Shown one piece after another: positions 15,898 to 23,316 of a stretch of 64,000 bases of DNA (its first letter is position 1; each line of letters begins with the position of its first letter). The stretch comes from Zipacnadum sp036504235 (GTDB lineage: Bacteria; Armatimonadota; Zipacnadia; Zipacnadales; Zipacnadaceae), in assembly GCA_036504235.1 (NCBI GenBank), contig DASXVN010000044.1, positions 62,001-126,000 of the forward strand, in the 5' to 3' direction. The notes beneath the pieces are model-generated. The model had not been told where the DNA came from. It searched no databases and was given only the letters and a program-made list of their open reading frames with translations. Both the position numbers and the translations under genes were made by a program.

Positions 15898-15927
15898 GGT
15901 GAATCCTCCCTGTTGTCTTGTGCGGCG

Positions 15928-16020
15928 GTAGGACGGGCTGCCTGCCCGCCGTAGCTCTAGCGAAGGTGGGTCTCGCCCGTCAAGGAAGGCGGCGAGAGTC
16001 GGGCGAGACGCCCGAGCTAC
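15928..16020. repeat. Inverted repeat, family F (expanded copy)
   Basis: The left end GTAGGACGGGC and right end GTCGGGCGAGACGCCCGAGC form a large imperfect hairpin. A 30-base piece with GCCCGCCGTAGCTCTAGCGA (family C in reverse) sits inside. The short version of the same element is at 18561-18622. Confidence 0.75.
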
Positions 16021-16082
16021 CGGAGACGGCAGCGTCTCCCGCTCCTCCGCAGGCTTGGAAGCCTATGCGGGCCAAAATGTTC

Positions 16083-16856
16083 CTATCCGTCTGTGAAGGG
16101 CACCCCCAACAGCGGCGCTGCCGGCATGCCCTGCTGGTAGAGAACGTTGGAGGTGAACGTCTGGCGCGCCAGCCATTTGGCGTGGCCGTCCGCGAAACCG
16201 GTGTTGGCGCCCTCGTTGTGGCGGAAGGCGACGGACTCCAGGCCCCCGTACACCTGCGTGCCGTCGAAGAGGATGACCAGCTCCGCGGGCCGGGGGATAG
16301 CGCTGTTGGCGAGCTGATTGGCCTTCATGTTCAGGGTGTAGCCGAGTTTCGGTATCTGGTCCGAGAAGCGGCGAGGCGCGTCGTCGTTGGGGCAGGCGTA
16401 AATCTGGGCGTTCTTCAAGTAGGGATAGAGTCGGTCGGGCCAGTCCGCCGCCGGCGGGAAATGGTCGTTATTATCGGAGGCGTACATAATTGAGCCGAGC
16501 ATGAGCTGTTTGACATTGCTCAGGCAGTTGCTCTGGCAAGCCTTGACGCGGGCTCGCGTGAAGACGGGGAACAAGAGCGCGAACAGCGGCGCGGTGAGCA
16601 CGAACAGGCCCAGGCAGCCCCACAGGCAGCCGCGCCACCAGGGGCGGGGCCGCGAATACGGGAGGTCCGCAGTGCTCATTCTCCCTGTTCCCGGCGGGGG
16701 CGCGGGCGGCAGCGTCCCCTGCAGCAGGTCGCGCACCTGTTCCTCCGACCAGCCCGCCTCGCGCAAAGCGGCGGCAATCTCCTCATTACGATAGCCCGAG
16801 GCGCGGGCCTTCGCGAGGTACTCCTGAGCGTCGTCCCAACTCGGGGCTGGGGTCAT
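16083..16856 (-). CDS. Membrane protein with H-X9-DG prepilin-like signature and UBA-like N-terminus
   Basis: A 257-residue protein. Residues about 10-45 form a short helical module (NEEIAAALREAGWSEEQVRD) resembling small UBA-like or SHOCT-adjacent domains. One hydrophobic helix follows (LGLFVLTAPLFALLFPVF), then a DUF1559-type processing-associated region ending in RHNEGANTGFADGHAKWL, which fits the H-X9-DG motif. The canonical type IV prepilin cleavage site at the N-terminus is missing; the pseudopilin-like helix is internal instead. Such proteins are abundant in Planctomycetes, Lentisphaerae and Armatimonadota, where their function is unknown. Confidence 0.75.
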   Translation of the reverse strand: MTPAPSWDDAQEYLAKARASGYRNEEIAAALREAGWSEEQVRDLLQGTLPPAPPPGTGRMSTADLPYSRPRPWWRGCLWGCLGLFVLTAPLFALLFPVFTRARVKACQSNCLSNVKQLMLGSIMYASDNNDHFPPAADWPDRLYPYLKNAQIYACPNDDAPRRFSDQIPKLGYTLNMKANQLANSAIPRPAELVILFDGTQVYGGLESVAFRHNEGANTGFADGHAKWLARQTFTSNVLYQQGMPAAPLLGVPFTDG

Positions 16857-16881
16857 GGGTCTCCTCCTGGGCGGGCGGGAA

Positions 16882-18525
16882 TTAGCTGTAGATGCTGTTC
16901 ATCTGCCAGGCGTCTAGTTTGAGCAGCTTGGCCTCCTGGCCCTGCGCGAGCAAGGAGACCCCGAGGCTGTCCGCCCGGCCCGGATAGACGCGCAGGGCGA
17001 GACACTGGCGGCCGTTGACGAACACCTCGATGACGCTTCTATCGAGGAATATACGCAGCCGCCAGGGCTCCCCGGGCGGGAGGTAGACGGGGGCGGTCTC
17101 GGGCGGGCGCGACAGCACGTCCGGCAATTGCGAGGAGTGGGAGGTGTCCACCGATATCACGCTGTCCGTAGCCGCCTCCACCCGTCGCCCCTCCCAGCCG
17201 GAATAGCGCTCCCAATTCCGATAGCCCCGCCGCTGGAACAGGGTGATCCGCGTGTACTCCTCTTGGCCGGGCGAGCGCAGCACCTTCATCTCGATCAGCG
17301 ACGCGCCCTGCGGCTCGATCTCCGCCACTAGCTCCATCGCGTTGCCCGAGAGGTTCTCGAACACCACTTCCTGGTTGGCGGGCAGCAGGCGCGGCGCCAC
17401 GGGCTGGTGCTCCCCCCGGAGGGAGGCCAGGTCACCCGCCGGCTCTATCCCCAGTTCGTCCCGGCCGATCAGCGTCAGGCGCCGGGGCAGACTCATGAGG
17501 TGATTCCAGCCCGGCGTGGGCTTACCGGTGTTGATGTTGAAGAGCGCGACCAGGCCGCCCGCGCCGTCGGGAGAGGCGGTGGGGGCGTGGACGCCACCGG
17601 GGTAGCAGGTGCCGAAGGTGAACGATCCCCCGGCCGTAGCGACGAACTTGTCGCGCCGCGTATCGTAGTCGCCGAGCAAGTACTGGGCGCCGCTCATGTG
17701 GCTGAAGTGGAGCAGGATATGCCGGTCGCCCAGCGGCCAGAAGTAGGGACAGGCCCCATCATCGCCGACCAGACCGAAGATATCCCCTTCCACGAAGGGA
17801 TGCAGGTACTCCCAACTGACCAGGTCCCGGGAGCGGAAGAGAAACTCGTTCCGGGTCCGCTTGCCGTTGAGGGGATGCGGCAGGGCGCCGCCGGACAGGG
17901 AATAATACACGCCGTCCCGCTTCCAGATGCACGGATCGTAGACGAAGTTTATCGCGCCGGCCGGCGGCGGGTTGCCGCCCAGGCCAGGAGCGGCCTCGGC
18001 GCCGGTCAGCGGCTCCCAGATCGGGCCCGGCTGTGGGATTACCGCCGCGCCGGTCAGCTTCCGCCAGTTGAGCAGCAGCGGGTCACCGGCTACGGCGACC
18101 ATGTTGCCCAGGAGATGGCCGTGGTACATGGCGATCACGCGCTCGGCTTCCACCAATGTCGAACCGGACCAACTGGCTTCCTCGGGCTGGGGATAGATCG
18201 CATAGGGCAGGTCCCGCCAGGAGACCAGATCGTCGCTCACCGCATGACCCCAGTGCGGGCGGGGATCCTCCGGCGGGTAGCCCTGGTAGAAGAGATGCCA
18301 CTGCCCCCGCCAGAAACACAGCCCATTGGGATCATTGAGCCCGCTTTCCGGGCTGACAAAGTGATAAAGCGGTCGGTGGGGGTCCCGGGCCAGACGCCGA
18401 CGGGACTCGGCAAACCGCGCCAGCAGCGGATTGGCGGCGAGCTCCGCCTCCTGCTCGGCTAGATTGTCGGCAAACGTGTACCGAGGGGCGCGCGAGGTAT
18501 AGTCCGGCTGGGAGGCTTCGTTCAT
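16882..18525 (-). CDS. Glycoside hydrolase family 32 (fructan/sucrose-active) enzyme
   Basis: The 547-residue protein has a five-bladed propeller with the GH32 nucleophile motif LNDPNG (Asp65), HLFYQGYP, WSGSTL and the second-Asp motif in YDPCIWKRDG. A beta-sandwich follows from about 380, with RIFLDRSVIEVFVNG as its usual signature. The general-acid motif, normally E-C-P, reads DDGACPYFW here, so the acid may be a neighbouring Asp. No signal peptide is visible, so it probably acts on imported beta-fructosides. It stands apart from a recognisable sugar-transport operon. Confidence 0.88.
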   Translation of the reverse strand: MNEASQPDYTSRAPRYTFADNLAEQEAELAANPLLARFAESRRRLARDPHRPLYHFVSPESGLNDPNGLCFWRGQWHLFYQGYPPEDPRPHWGHAVSDDLVSWRDLPYAIYPQPEEASWSGSTLVEAERVIAMYHGHLLGNMVAVAGDPLLLNWRKLTGAAVIPQPGPIWEPLTGAEAAPGLGGNPPPAGAINFVYDPCIWKRDGVYYSLSGGALPHPLNGKRTRNEFLFRSRDLVSWEYLHPFVEGDIFGLVGDDGACPYFWPLGDRHILLHFSHMSGAQYLLGDYDTRRDKFVATAGGSFTFGTCYPGGVHAPTASPDGAGGLVALFNINTGKPTPGWNHLMSLPRRLTLIGRDELGIEPAGDLASLRGEHQPVAPRLLPANQEVVFENLSGNAMELVAEIEPQGASLIEMKVLRSPGQEEYTRITLFQRRGYRNWERYSGWEGRRVEAATDSVISVDTSHSSQLPDVLSRPPETAPVYLPPGEPWRLRIFLDRSVIEVFVNGRQCLALRVYPGRADSLGVSLLAQGQEAKLLKLDAWQMNSIYS

Positions 18526-18560
18526 AGGTTATCAACTCCATGTAGCGACAGCAGTTTGCG

Positions 18561-18622
18561 GTAGGACGGGCGTCTCGCCCGTCAAGTGAGTAAGCGAGAG
18601 TCGGGCGAGACGCCCGACCTAC
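18561..18622. repeat. Inverted repeat, family F
   Basis: GTAGGACGGGCGTCTCGCCC faces GGGCGAGACGCCCGACCTAC across about 22 bases. The last bases (ccTAc) provide the TAG stop codon of rmuC on the minus strand, so the repeat defines the end of that protein. Confidence 0.85.
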
Positions 18623-19953
18623 CCGGAAACTTCCTCCTCCCCCGCCGTTGCCGGTAGCTCGCGGAGGACTACCTGAACCGGGTCTAGCTCCGCTAGTTCT
18701 GCTTGGCGGGCCGCGCCGCCTAGCTCTACTACCTTGCGGCCCTGGGGGAGGATGCGGCTTTGATAGGAGCCTACCGCGGAATTGTAGGCATTTTCGGCGT
18801 CCTGTAAACCTTTGCCGATCCGGCCGAAGTGGCCTACGAAGACCGACAGGCGGTTGAACAACTCCTGGCTGCACTCGGCGATGGCCGTCGCGTTCTCCAG
18901 GAACTCGTGCTGGTGCCAGATCATCGCCACGGTGCGCAGGTGGGCTACCAGGCTGGTCGGCGAGCAGAGCAGCACGCCGCTGCGCAGGGCGTATTCGTAG
19001 AGCTGCTGGTCCTGCTCCAGGGCGGCGCTGAAGAAGGACTCGCCGGAGAGGAAGAGCAGCACAAAGTCGGGGCTGTTGCGGAACTCGCGGGCGTATTGCT
19101 TGGACTGGAGCGCCTTGACGTGCGCGCGGACATGGTCCGCGTGGCGCTGCATGGCCGCGGCGCGGGTGGCCTCGTCAGGGGCCTGCAGGGCCTCCATGTA
19201 GGCCTCCAGCGGGACCTTGGCGTCCACCACGATGCAGCGGTCGCCGGGGAGATGCACCACCAGATCCGGCCGCAGGCGGCCGTCGTCGGTGTTGATCGAG
19301 ACCTGCTCCTCGAAATCGCAATGCTCCGAGAGGCCAGCCAGCTCTACGGTGTTGCGCAGGGTCAACTCGCCCCAGGCGCCACGGACCTGCGGGCTGCGCA
19401 GGGCGCGGACCAGGCTGTCGGTCTCCCGGTTGAGGTCCTGCAACTGGCGCTCCAGGGAGCCGTAGGCGGTCTGGCGCGCGGCCTCCAGGGCCCCGATCTG
19501 CTCCTCATAGCGCTTGAGCTGCGCCTGGAGCGGCTCCACCAGCCCGGCGACCGCCTGCTGGCGCTGGCCGAGGTCGCCCTGGGCCGCGGCCATGAGCGTC
19601 TCCAGTTGGCTCTTGGCCAGCTCCATGAACGCGGCGTTGTTGGTATGCAGGGCGTCGGAGGCCAGGGCCTTGAAGCTGCCCTCCAGGAGGGCCTGGGCCT
19701 GCTCAAAGCTGGCCTTCTGGGCCTCCAGGTTCTTGCCCAGCTCCTCCAGGCGGGTCTCGGCGACCGTGCACTGCTGGCGCGCGGCGTCGCGGTCCAGGCG
19801 GAGGGCCTCCAGTTGCGCGGTGAGCGGGGCGAGCTGTCCCTCGGCGGCGGCCGCGCGGGCCAGCGCGGCCTGCTTCTGCCCGGCGGCGAGGAGCCAGGCG
19901 AGCAGCCCCCCGAGCAGAGCGGCGGCGACGGCGGCGATGATAGTGGTGGTCAT
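18619..19953 (-). CDS. rmuC: DNA recombination protein RmuC
   Basis: The 444-residue product has an N-terminal membrane helix (IIAAVAAALLGGLLAWLLAA), a long coiled coil to about residue 190, and the RmuC nuclease-like domain: VRGAWGELTLRNTVELAGL, PDLVVHLPGDRCIVVDAKVP and PDFVLLFLSGESFFSAAL. RmuC limits inversions between short repeats, so it is notable in such a repeat-rich genome, though this is only association. The ATG at 19953 was chosen because the anchor helix begins there and GGGAGG lies upstream. Its stop codon lies in a family F repeat. Confidence 0.93.
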   Translation of the reverse strand: MTTTIIAAVAAALLGGLLAWLLAAGQKQAALARAAAAEGQLAPLTAQLEALRLDRDAARQQCTVAETRLEELGKNLEAQKASFEQAQALLEGSFKALASDALHTNNAAFMELAKSQLETLMAAAQGDLGQRQQAVAGLVEPLQAQLKRYEEQIGALEAARQTAYGSLERQLQDLNRETDSLVRALRSPQVRGAWGELTLRNTVELAGLSEHCDFEEQVSINTDDGRLRPDLVVHLPGDRCIVVDAKVPLEAYMEALQAPDEATRAAAMQRHADHVRAHVKALQSKQYAREFRNSPDFVLLFLSGESFFSAALEQDQQLYEYALRSGVLLCSPTSLVAHLRTVAMIWHQHEFLENATAIAECSQELFNRLSVFVGHFGRIGKGLQDAENAYNSAVGSYQSRILPQGRKVVELGGAARQAELAELDPVQVVLRELPATAGEEEVSG

Positions 19954-20098
19954 AGTGGGTTGGGCCTCCCGGGTGATGGCAATCTGCTGTCTGGTTCGCC
20001 GCGGGCGGCGAGGCGTCCTGCGCCGGGGGAGGTGCGGAGACGGGGACCGGGGAAAGCGCCCCCCTGTCAGGCCTATTACTGCCGCCGGGAGGACTGCC

Positions 20099-21796
20099 GT
20101 GGCTACCGAGTACAAGACTCTGGGAAGCGCCCGCGTGAAAAAGGAATGGAACGAGCAGGTCTGCCAGCGGTGCGCGCGCTGGTTCAACAAGCAGGGCGAG
20201 TGGGTGAGCGACTACCCGCTGAACGATACCCGCCAGCGGCTCTGGTACTGCCTGGACCTGCTCTCCAACGGGGACCCGAAATATCAGGCGCTGGCCCAGC
20301 AGGTGATCCTCAAGACGCCGGTGGACCACAATCACTTCGAGCCTTTCGCCGCGGTGGAGTTGCTGCTGCGGTTCCCGGATAAACTGACGCCGAAAGCCGC
20401 GGCGTGGTTGCGGCACATCTGCGAGGAGCACTACATTAACGCGCTGGAGTTCCGCATGGGCGGCGGCGCAGCGCACAACTTCACCAGCATGACCACCTGG
20501 TTCCTGCTGGCGGCCAGCCAGGTGCTGAACGGATACAAGTGGGAGCACCCGCTGGCCTCGATCCCGGAGGTCTACACGCAGGAGCGGATGCGGGCCATCG
20601 GCCTGAACGCCCTGGCGGCGCTGTGCTACTGGGGCGAGCACCAGCCGGTGCTACTGGAGTGGAATAGCCCCACCTACACCCCCATCTCCGCGTGGTCTAT
20701 GGCCAAGATCGTCGAGCTGGTAGACGACCCGCAGGCCAAGGCGATGGCGCTGGAGATGGAGCTGGATATCTGGCGGCAGATCCTGGCGATGTACCACCCG
20801 CACCTGGGCGTCTCCTGCGGCCCGTACGCGCGAGCGTACCGGCAGGACATGCTCGGCGGCGGCTCGCAGATGCGCGGGCTGCTCTCCTACGTGGGGATCT
20901 CCCCGGACCGGTCGGTCGTGCGCCTGCTGGAGGACGCGGTGGCGCCGAACGTGCGGCCCGACCCGGACACGGCCTTCCGCTACTCCGGGTTCTCCTGGGA
21001 GATGAGCAACAAGTACCACGTGCCCGTGGCCGCGCTGGAGGAGTTGAAGAACCGTAAGTACCCGTACCGCTTCTCGGCGCCGATCAGTTGGGACAGCTTC
21101 GGCTACGTGAACCCCAAGACGCACCTGTATGTCCCGGTGCAGGGAGGCCTGCTGCCCGGCGGCACGGCCGAGATCGTGCAGGTGCAGCAGCCGACCTGGG
21201 CGCTGGGCTGGCGCACTGCGGCGACGATGGGACACAGCTTCCCCATCCACCTGCAGTACGGTCTCCGGCCCCAGCTTAAGGGCCTGCGGGACCTGCGCAG
21301 CGTCGTCGCGGCGGTGGCCTTCCACAATGCACCGCCGGAGTGGATGGAGGACTGGCGCGGCGCGCAGATCGAGGTGCCCAACTTCAACAATGAGGCCGAC
21401 GTGCGCGTGACCGAGGCGAAGAAAGGGCTGAGCTTCACCGCGCGGCCCTTCCCGGGCATGGCGGGAATCGCCTCCGACGAGCTGTCGGTCAATTCCTTTA
21501 TCCCGGTGCACTTCGCCGAGGTGGACGAGATCACGCTGGACGGGGAGAAGTTCACCGGCGAGCCGCTCAGCAAGCAGGCCAAGCAAGCGGTGCTGCGGGT
21601 CAAGGACGCGGGGATGGTGTACGAGATCGAGTACGTCTTCCCGCGGCCGGTGGAGATGAAGGTCTACCGCTGGGGCAATTTCGTGCGCTTCGCCGGCTTC
21701 TGGTACCGGGGGAAGAAGCAGTTCTTCAAGCCGGAGGAGCTCAAGAAGCTCTCAGCGAGCGGGCGGCTGACGGTTATCAAAGCGCCCAAGAAGTAG
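20099..21796 (+). CDS. Cytoplasmic protein of unknown function, possible alpha/alpha-toroid
   Basis: The 565-residue product starts at GTG 20099, six bases after GGGAGGA. There is no signal peptide. The first ~330 residues are helical with conserved-looking aromatic patches (NFTSMTTWFLLAASQ, EWNSPTYTPISAWSMAKIVE), the remainder is beta-rich. Helix pairs followed by a beta-sandwich are reminiscent of toroidal glycan-active enzymes such as heparinase-like lyases, but no catalytic motif is identified. It diverges from rmuC and converges on the PhnP-like gene; parS-like sites lie just past its stop. Confidence 0.6.
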   Translation: MATEYKTLGSARVKKEWNEQVCQRCARWFNKQGEWVSDYPLNDTRQRLWYCLDLLSNGDPKYQALAQQVILKTPVDHNHFEPFAAVELLLRFPDKLTPKAAAWLRHICEEHYINALEFRMGGGAAHNFTSMTTWFLLAASQVLNGYKWEHPLASIPEVYTQERMRAIGLNALAALCYWGEHQPVLLEWNSPTYTPISAWSMAKIVELVDDPQAKAMALEMELDIWRQILAMYHPHLGVSCGPYARAYRQDMLGGGSQMRGLLSYVGISPDRSVVRLLEDAVAPNVRPDPDTAFRYSGFSWEMSNKYHVPVAALEELKNRKYPYRFSAPISWDSFGYVNPKTHLYVPVQGGLLPGGTAEIVQVQQPTWALGWRTAATMGHSFPIHLQYGLRPQLKGLRDLRSVVAAVAFHNAPPEWMEDWRGAQIEVPNFNNEADVRVTEAKKGLSFTARPFPGMAGIASDELSVNSFIPVHFAEVDEITLDGEKFTGEPLSKQAKQAVLRVKDAGMVYEIEYVFPRPVEMKVYRWGNFVRFAGFWYRGKKQFFKPEELKKLSASGRLTVIKAPKK

Positions 21797-21811
21797 CCCG
21801 GTTAGGTCCCC

Positions 21812-21857
21812 CTGCCGTGTTTCTCGTGGAACGTATGTTTCGCGTGAAACACGGCAG
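21812..21857. other. Two parS-like sites within a 12-bp-arm inverted repeat
   Basis: TGTTTCGCGTGAAACA at 21836-21851 differs from the parS form TGTTTCACGTGAAACA at one position. TGTTTCTCGTGGAACG at 21818-21833 is a weaker match, 18 bases away. The whole stretch is also flanked by perfect arms CTGCCGTGTTTC (21812-21823) and GAAACACGGCAG (21846-21857). It lies between convergent genes, a common place for parS, but a terminator hairpin without a T-tract is the alternative reading. Confidence 0.5.
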
Positions 21858-21915
21858 CAGGAAGGTACTGTGGAGATAAGGGGATTAGGAAAGCTGCGCG
21901 CGGGAGAGCCCGGCG

Positions 21916-22731
21916 CTAGACCTCGAGGACCATACCGTCGTAGCCGACCTCAAGGCCCGCCGGCCCCAGCCGCGCCTCCAGATCGGCCTGCAGGCAGCGC
22001 CCGTTGTGGGAGAAGTGGTTGGCGACGATCCGGGCCGCCGGGGCGAGGCAGCCCAGCCGGTGCAACTCGGCGCCCGCGCGGATCACGTCGGCCGCATTCA
22101 GATGCCCCCCGGAGTTCCCCGTGAGGCCGTAGGTGCAATCGATCAGCACCAGATCCAGCTTCTCGGCAGCCAGTTGCGCCCAGGTGTCCTCCGGCCACCA
22201 GCCGGAATCGTTAGCGAGGAGCGCGGTTCCCTCCGGCGCGCGCAGCAGGTAGAGCAGGCACTCCTCCGCGGGGTTGTGACTGGCGCGCAGAGGCAGCGCG
22301 GAGCGTCCCTCCCCCAGGTCCAGTTCCTCGCCGACGCGCGCTCGGACGAACTCCAGCGCCAGAGCGGAGCGGGAATACTCCAGGGAGTCCAGCGCTGCCT
22401 CCGCCGCGGCGTTACCGTAGACGGTGAGCCGGGCTTCCGGCGGGACCAGGGAGTAGCCGACCCGGCGATATTCGAGGTTGGAGAGCAGCAAGTGGTCGGC
22501 GTGGGTATGCGTGAGCAGCAGGTGGCGCAACTCAGAGAGGTCCAGCCCCAGGGCCTGAGACTGGGCGAGCAAATCGGGGCCGCAGTCTACCAGCACGTGG
22601 TCCCACAGGTAGGCAGTGCGGCGGCGCAGGTCGCGGCCGCCGCGACGCCGGGCCTCCCGGCAGGTCTCGCAAGCGCAAAACAGAGCAGGCACCCCCTCGG
22701 CGGCGGCGCTGCCTAAGATAACGAGTCGCAC
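21916..22731 (-). CDS. MBL-fold metallohydrolase, PhnP-like
   Basis: The product is 271 residues from GTG 22731, which has GGGAGG nine bases upstream (a TTG six codons earlier is possible). It has the zinc-hydrolase motif THTHADHLL, with later ligands in RASHN, ANDSGW and NHFSHNG. The N-terminal CACETC-x-EA pattern is typical of the extra zinc site in PhnP phosphodiesterases and relatives. PhnP opens cyclic ribose phosphates in phosphonate breakdown, but no phn genes are nearby, so the substrate is open. Confidence 0.8.
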   Translation of the reverse strand: MRLVILGSAAAEGVPALFCACETCREARRRGGRDLRRRTAYLWDHVLVDCGPDLLAQSQALGLDLSELRHLLLTHTHADHLLLSNLEYRRVGYSLVPPEARLTVYGNAAAEAALDSLEYSRSALALEFVRARVGEELDLGEGRSALPLRASHNPAEECLLYLLRAPEGTALLANDSGWWPEDTWAQLAAEKLDLVLIDCTYGLTGNSGGHLNAADVIRAGAELHRLGCLAPAARIVANHFSHNGRCLQADLEARLGPAGLEVGYDGMVLEV

Positions 22732-22904
22732 GATGGTATCCTCCCGCAAACGGTCACGCCAGGCGCGGCGTCCTAGCCGATAACGCTTGGCGGAGGGCGG
22801 GGGTTCCAGGGGAGCCTCACCCCCTGCGCCTCAGGGATACGGCAAACGGCCGGCGGGGGACGTAGCCCCCGCCCTACAACGGAAACACCCCCCCCACACC
22901 CACG

Positions 22905-22933
22905 TTGACAGCCCTCCCCCCAGCGCCTATAAT
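22905..22933 (+). promoter_or_regulatory. Consensus promoter of the metal-homeostasis unit
   Basis: Perfect TTGACA (22905-22910) and perfect TATAAT (22928-22933) with a 17-base spacer. This is among the best sigma-70 matches in the window, and the next called gene is 384 bases further on. Confidence 0.85.
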
Positions 22934-22939
22934 TGCCTG

Positions 22940-23290
22940 TCATCGAAGGCGGACGTTCGCTGGAGAGATGCTGTACCTGGGATGGCCCGCGGGGCTGACG
23001 AACCGCACTGCGCACAGCGGAATTGCCCGACTGGACGGAAAAGTCGGGGAAAAACCTTAACCGCTCGGCGCCTCGGCCATTCTCTGATGTAACCGATGGA
23101 CGACAGCCAACCACACAGTACGGAAGAACAATCTCACGAACGCCGGACCGCGTTGCGGTCTGAGCTGCTCGAGATACGAGAGGCGAGAGCCTTGCGTTAG
23201 CGGGTGCGCGCTTTAGCGCGCCGGTAAGCGCGGCTCGCCGCCACCTCCGACCTCGCCCGGCTCTGACCCGGCGAGGTTCGTCGTTTTCTG
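22940..23290 (+). ncRNA. Long structured 5' leader, candidate metal-responsive riboswitch/attenuator
   Basis: About 350 bases lie between the promoter and a terminator-like hairpin just before the PRC/MgtE_N/CBS gene. Several helices are visible: CCGACT/AGTCGG around 23029-23048, CCGC/GCGG within a GGGC/GCCC stem upstream of it, and GCGCGC stems near 23205-23220. The layout (strong promoter, folded RNA, attenuator, metal-transport genes) is that of a riboswitch. I could not match it to the M-box, yybP-ykoY, NiCo or cobalamin consensus. A 34-codon ORF (23096-23200, MDDSQPHSTEEQ...) lies in the leader without a clear ribosome site. Confidence 0.5.
23250..23290 (+). terminator. Attenuator-like hairpin before the PRC/MgtE_N/CBS gene
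   Basis: ACCTCGCC (23250-23257) pairs with GGCGAGGT (23270-23277), extended by a GG/CC pair, and is followed by TCGTCGTTTTCTG. It lies 27 bases before the start codon, so it can act only as a conditional terminator in the leader. Confidence 0.55.
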
Positions 23291-23316
23291 CGGAAAGCGA
23301 AAGAAGGTGAGCGGCA

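Noticed and set aside
22940..23290. M-box, yybP-ykoY or cobalamin riboswitch
   Set aside because: Their conserved blocks (for example TTAGGTGAGGCTCC, GGGGAGTAGC with GCAAGACC, or the B12 box) are not found; kept only as an unnamed candidate.
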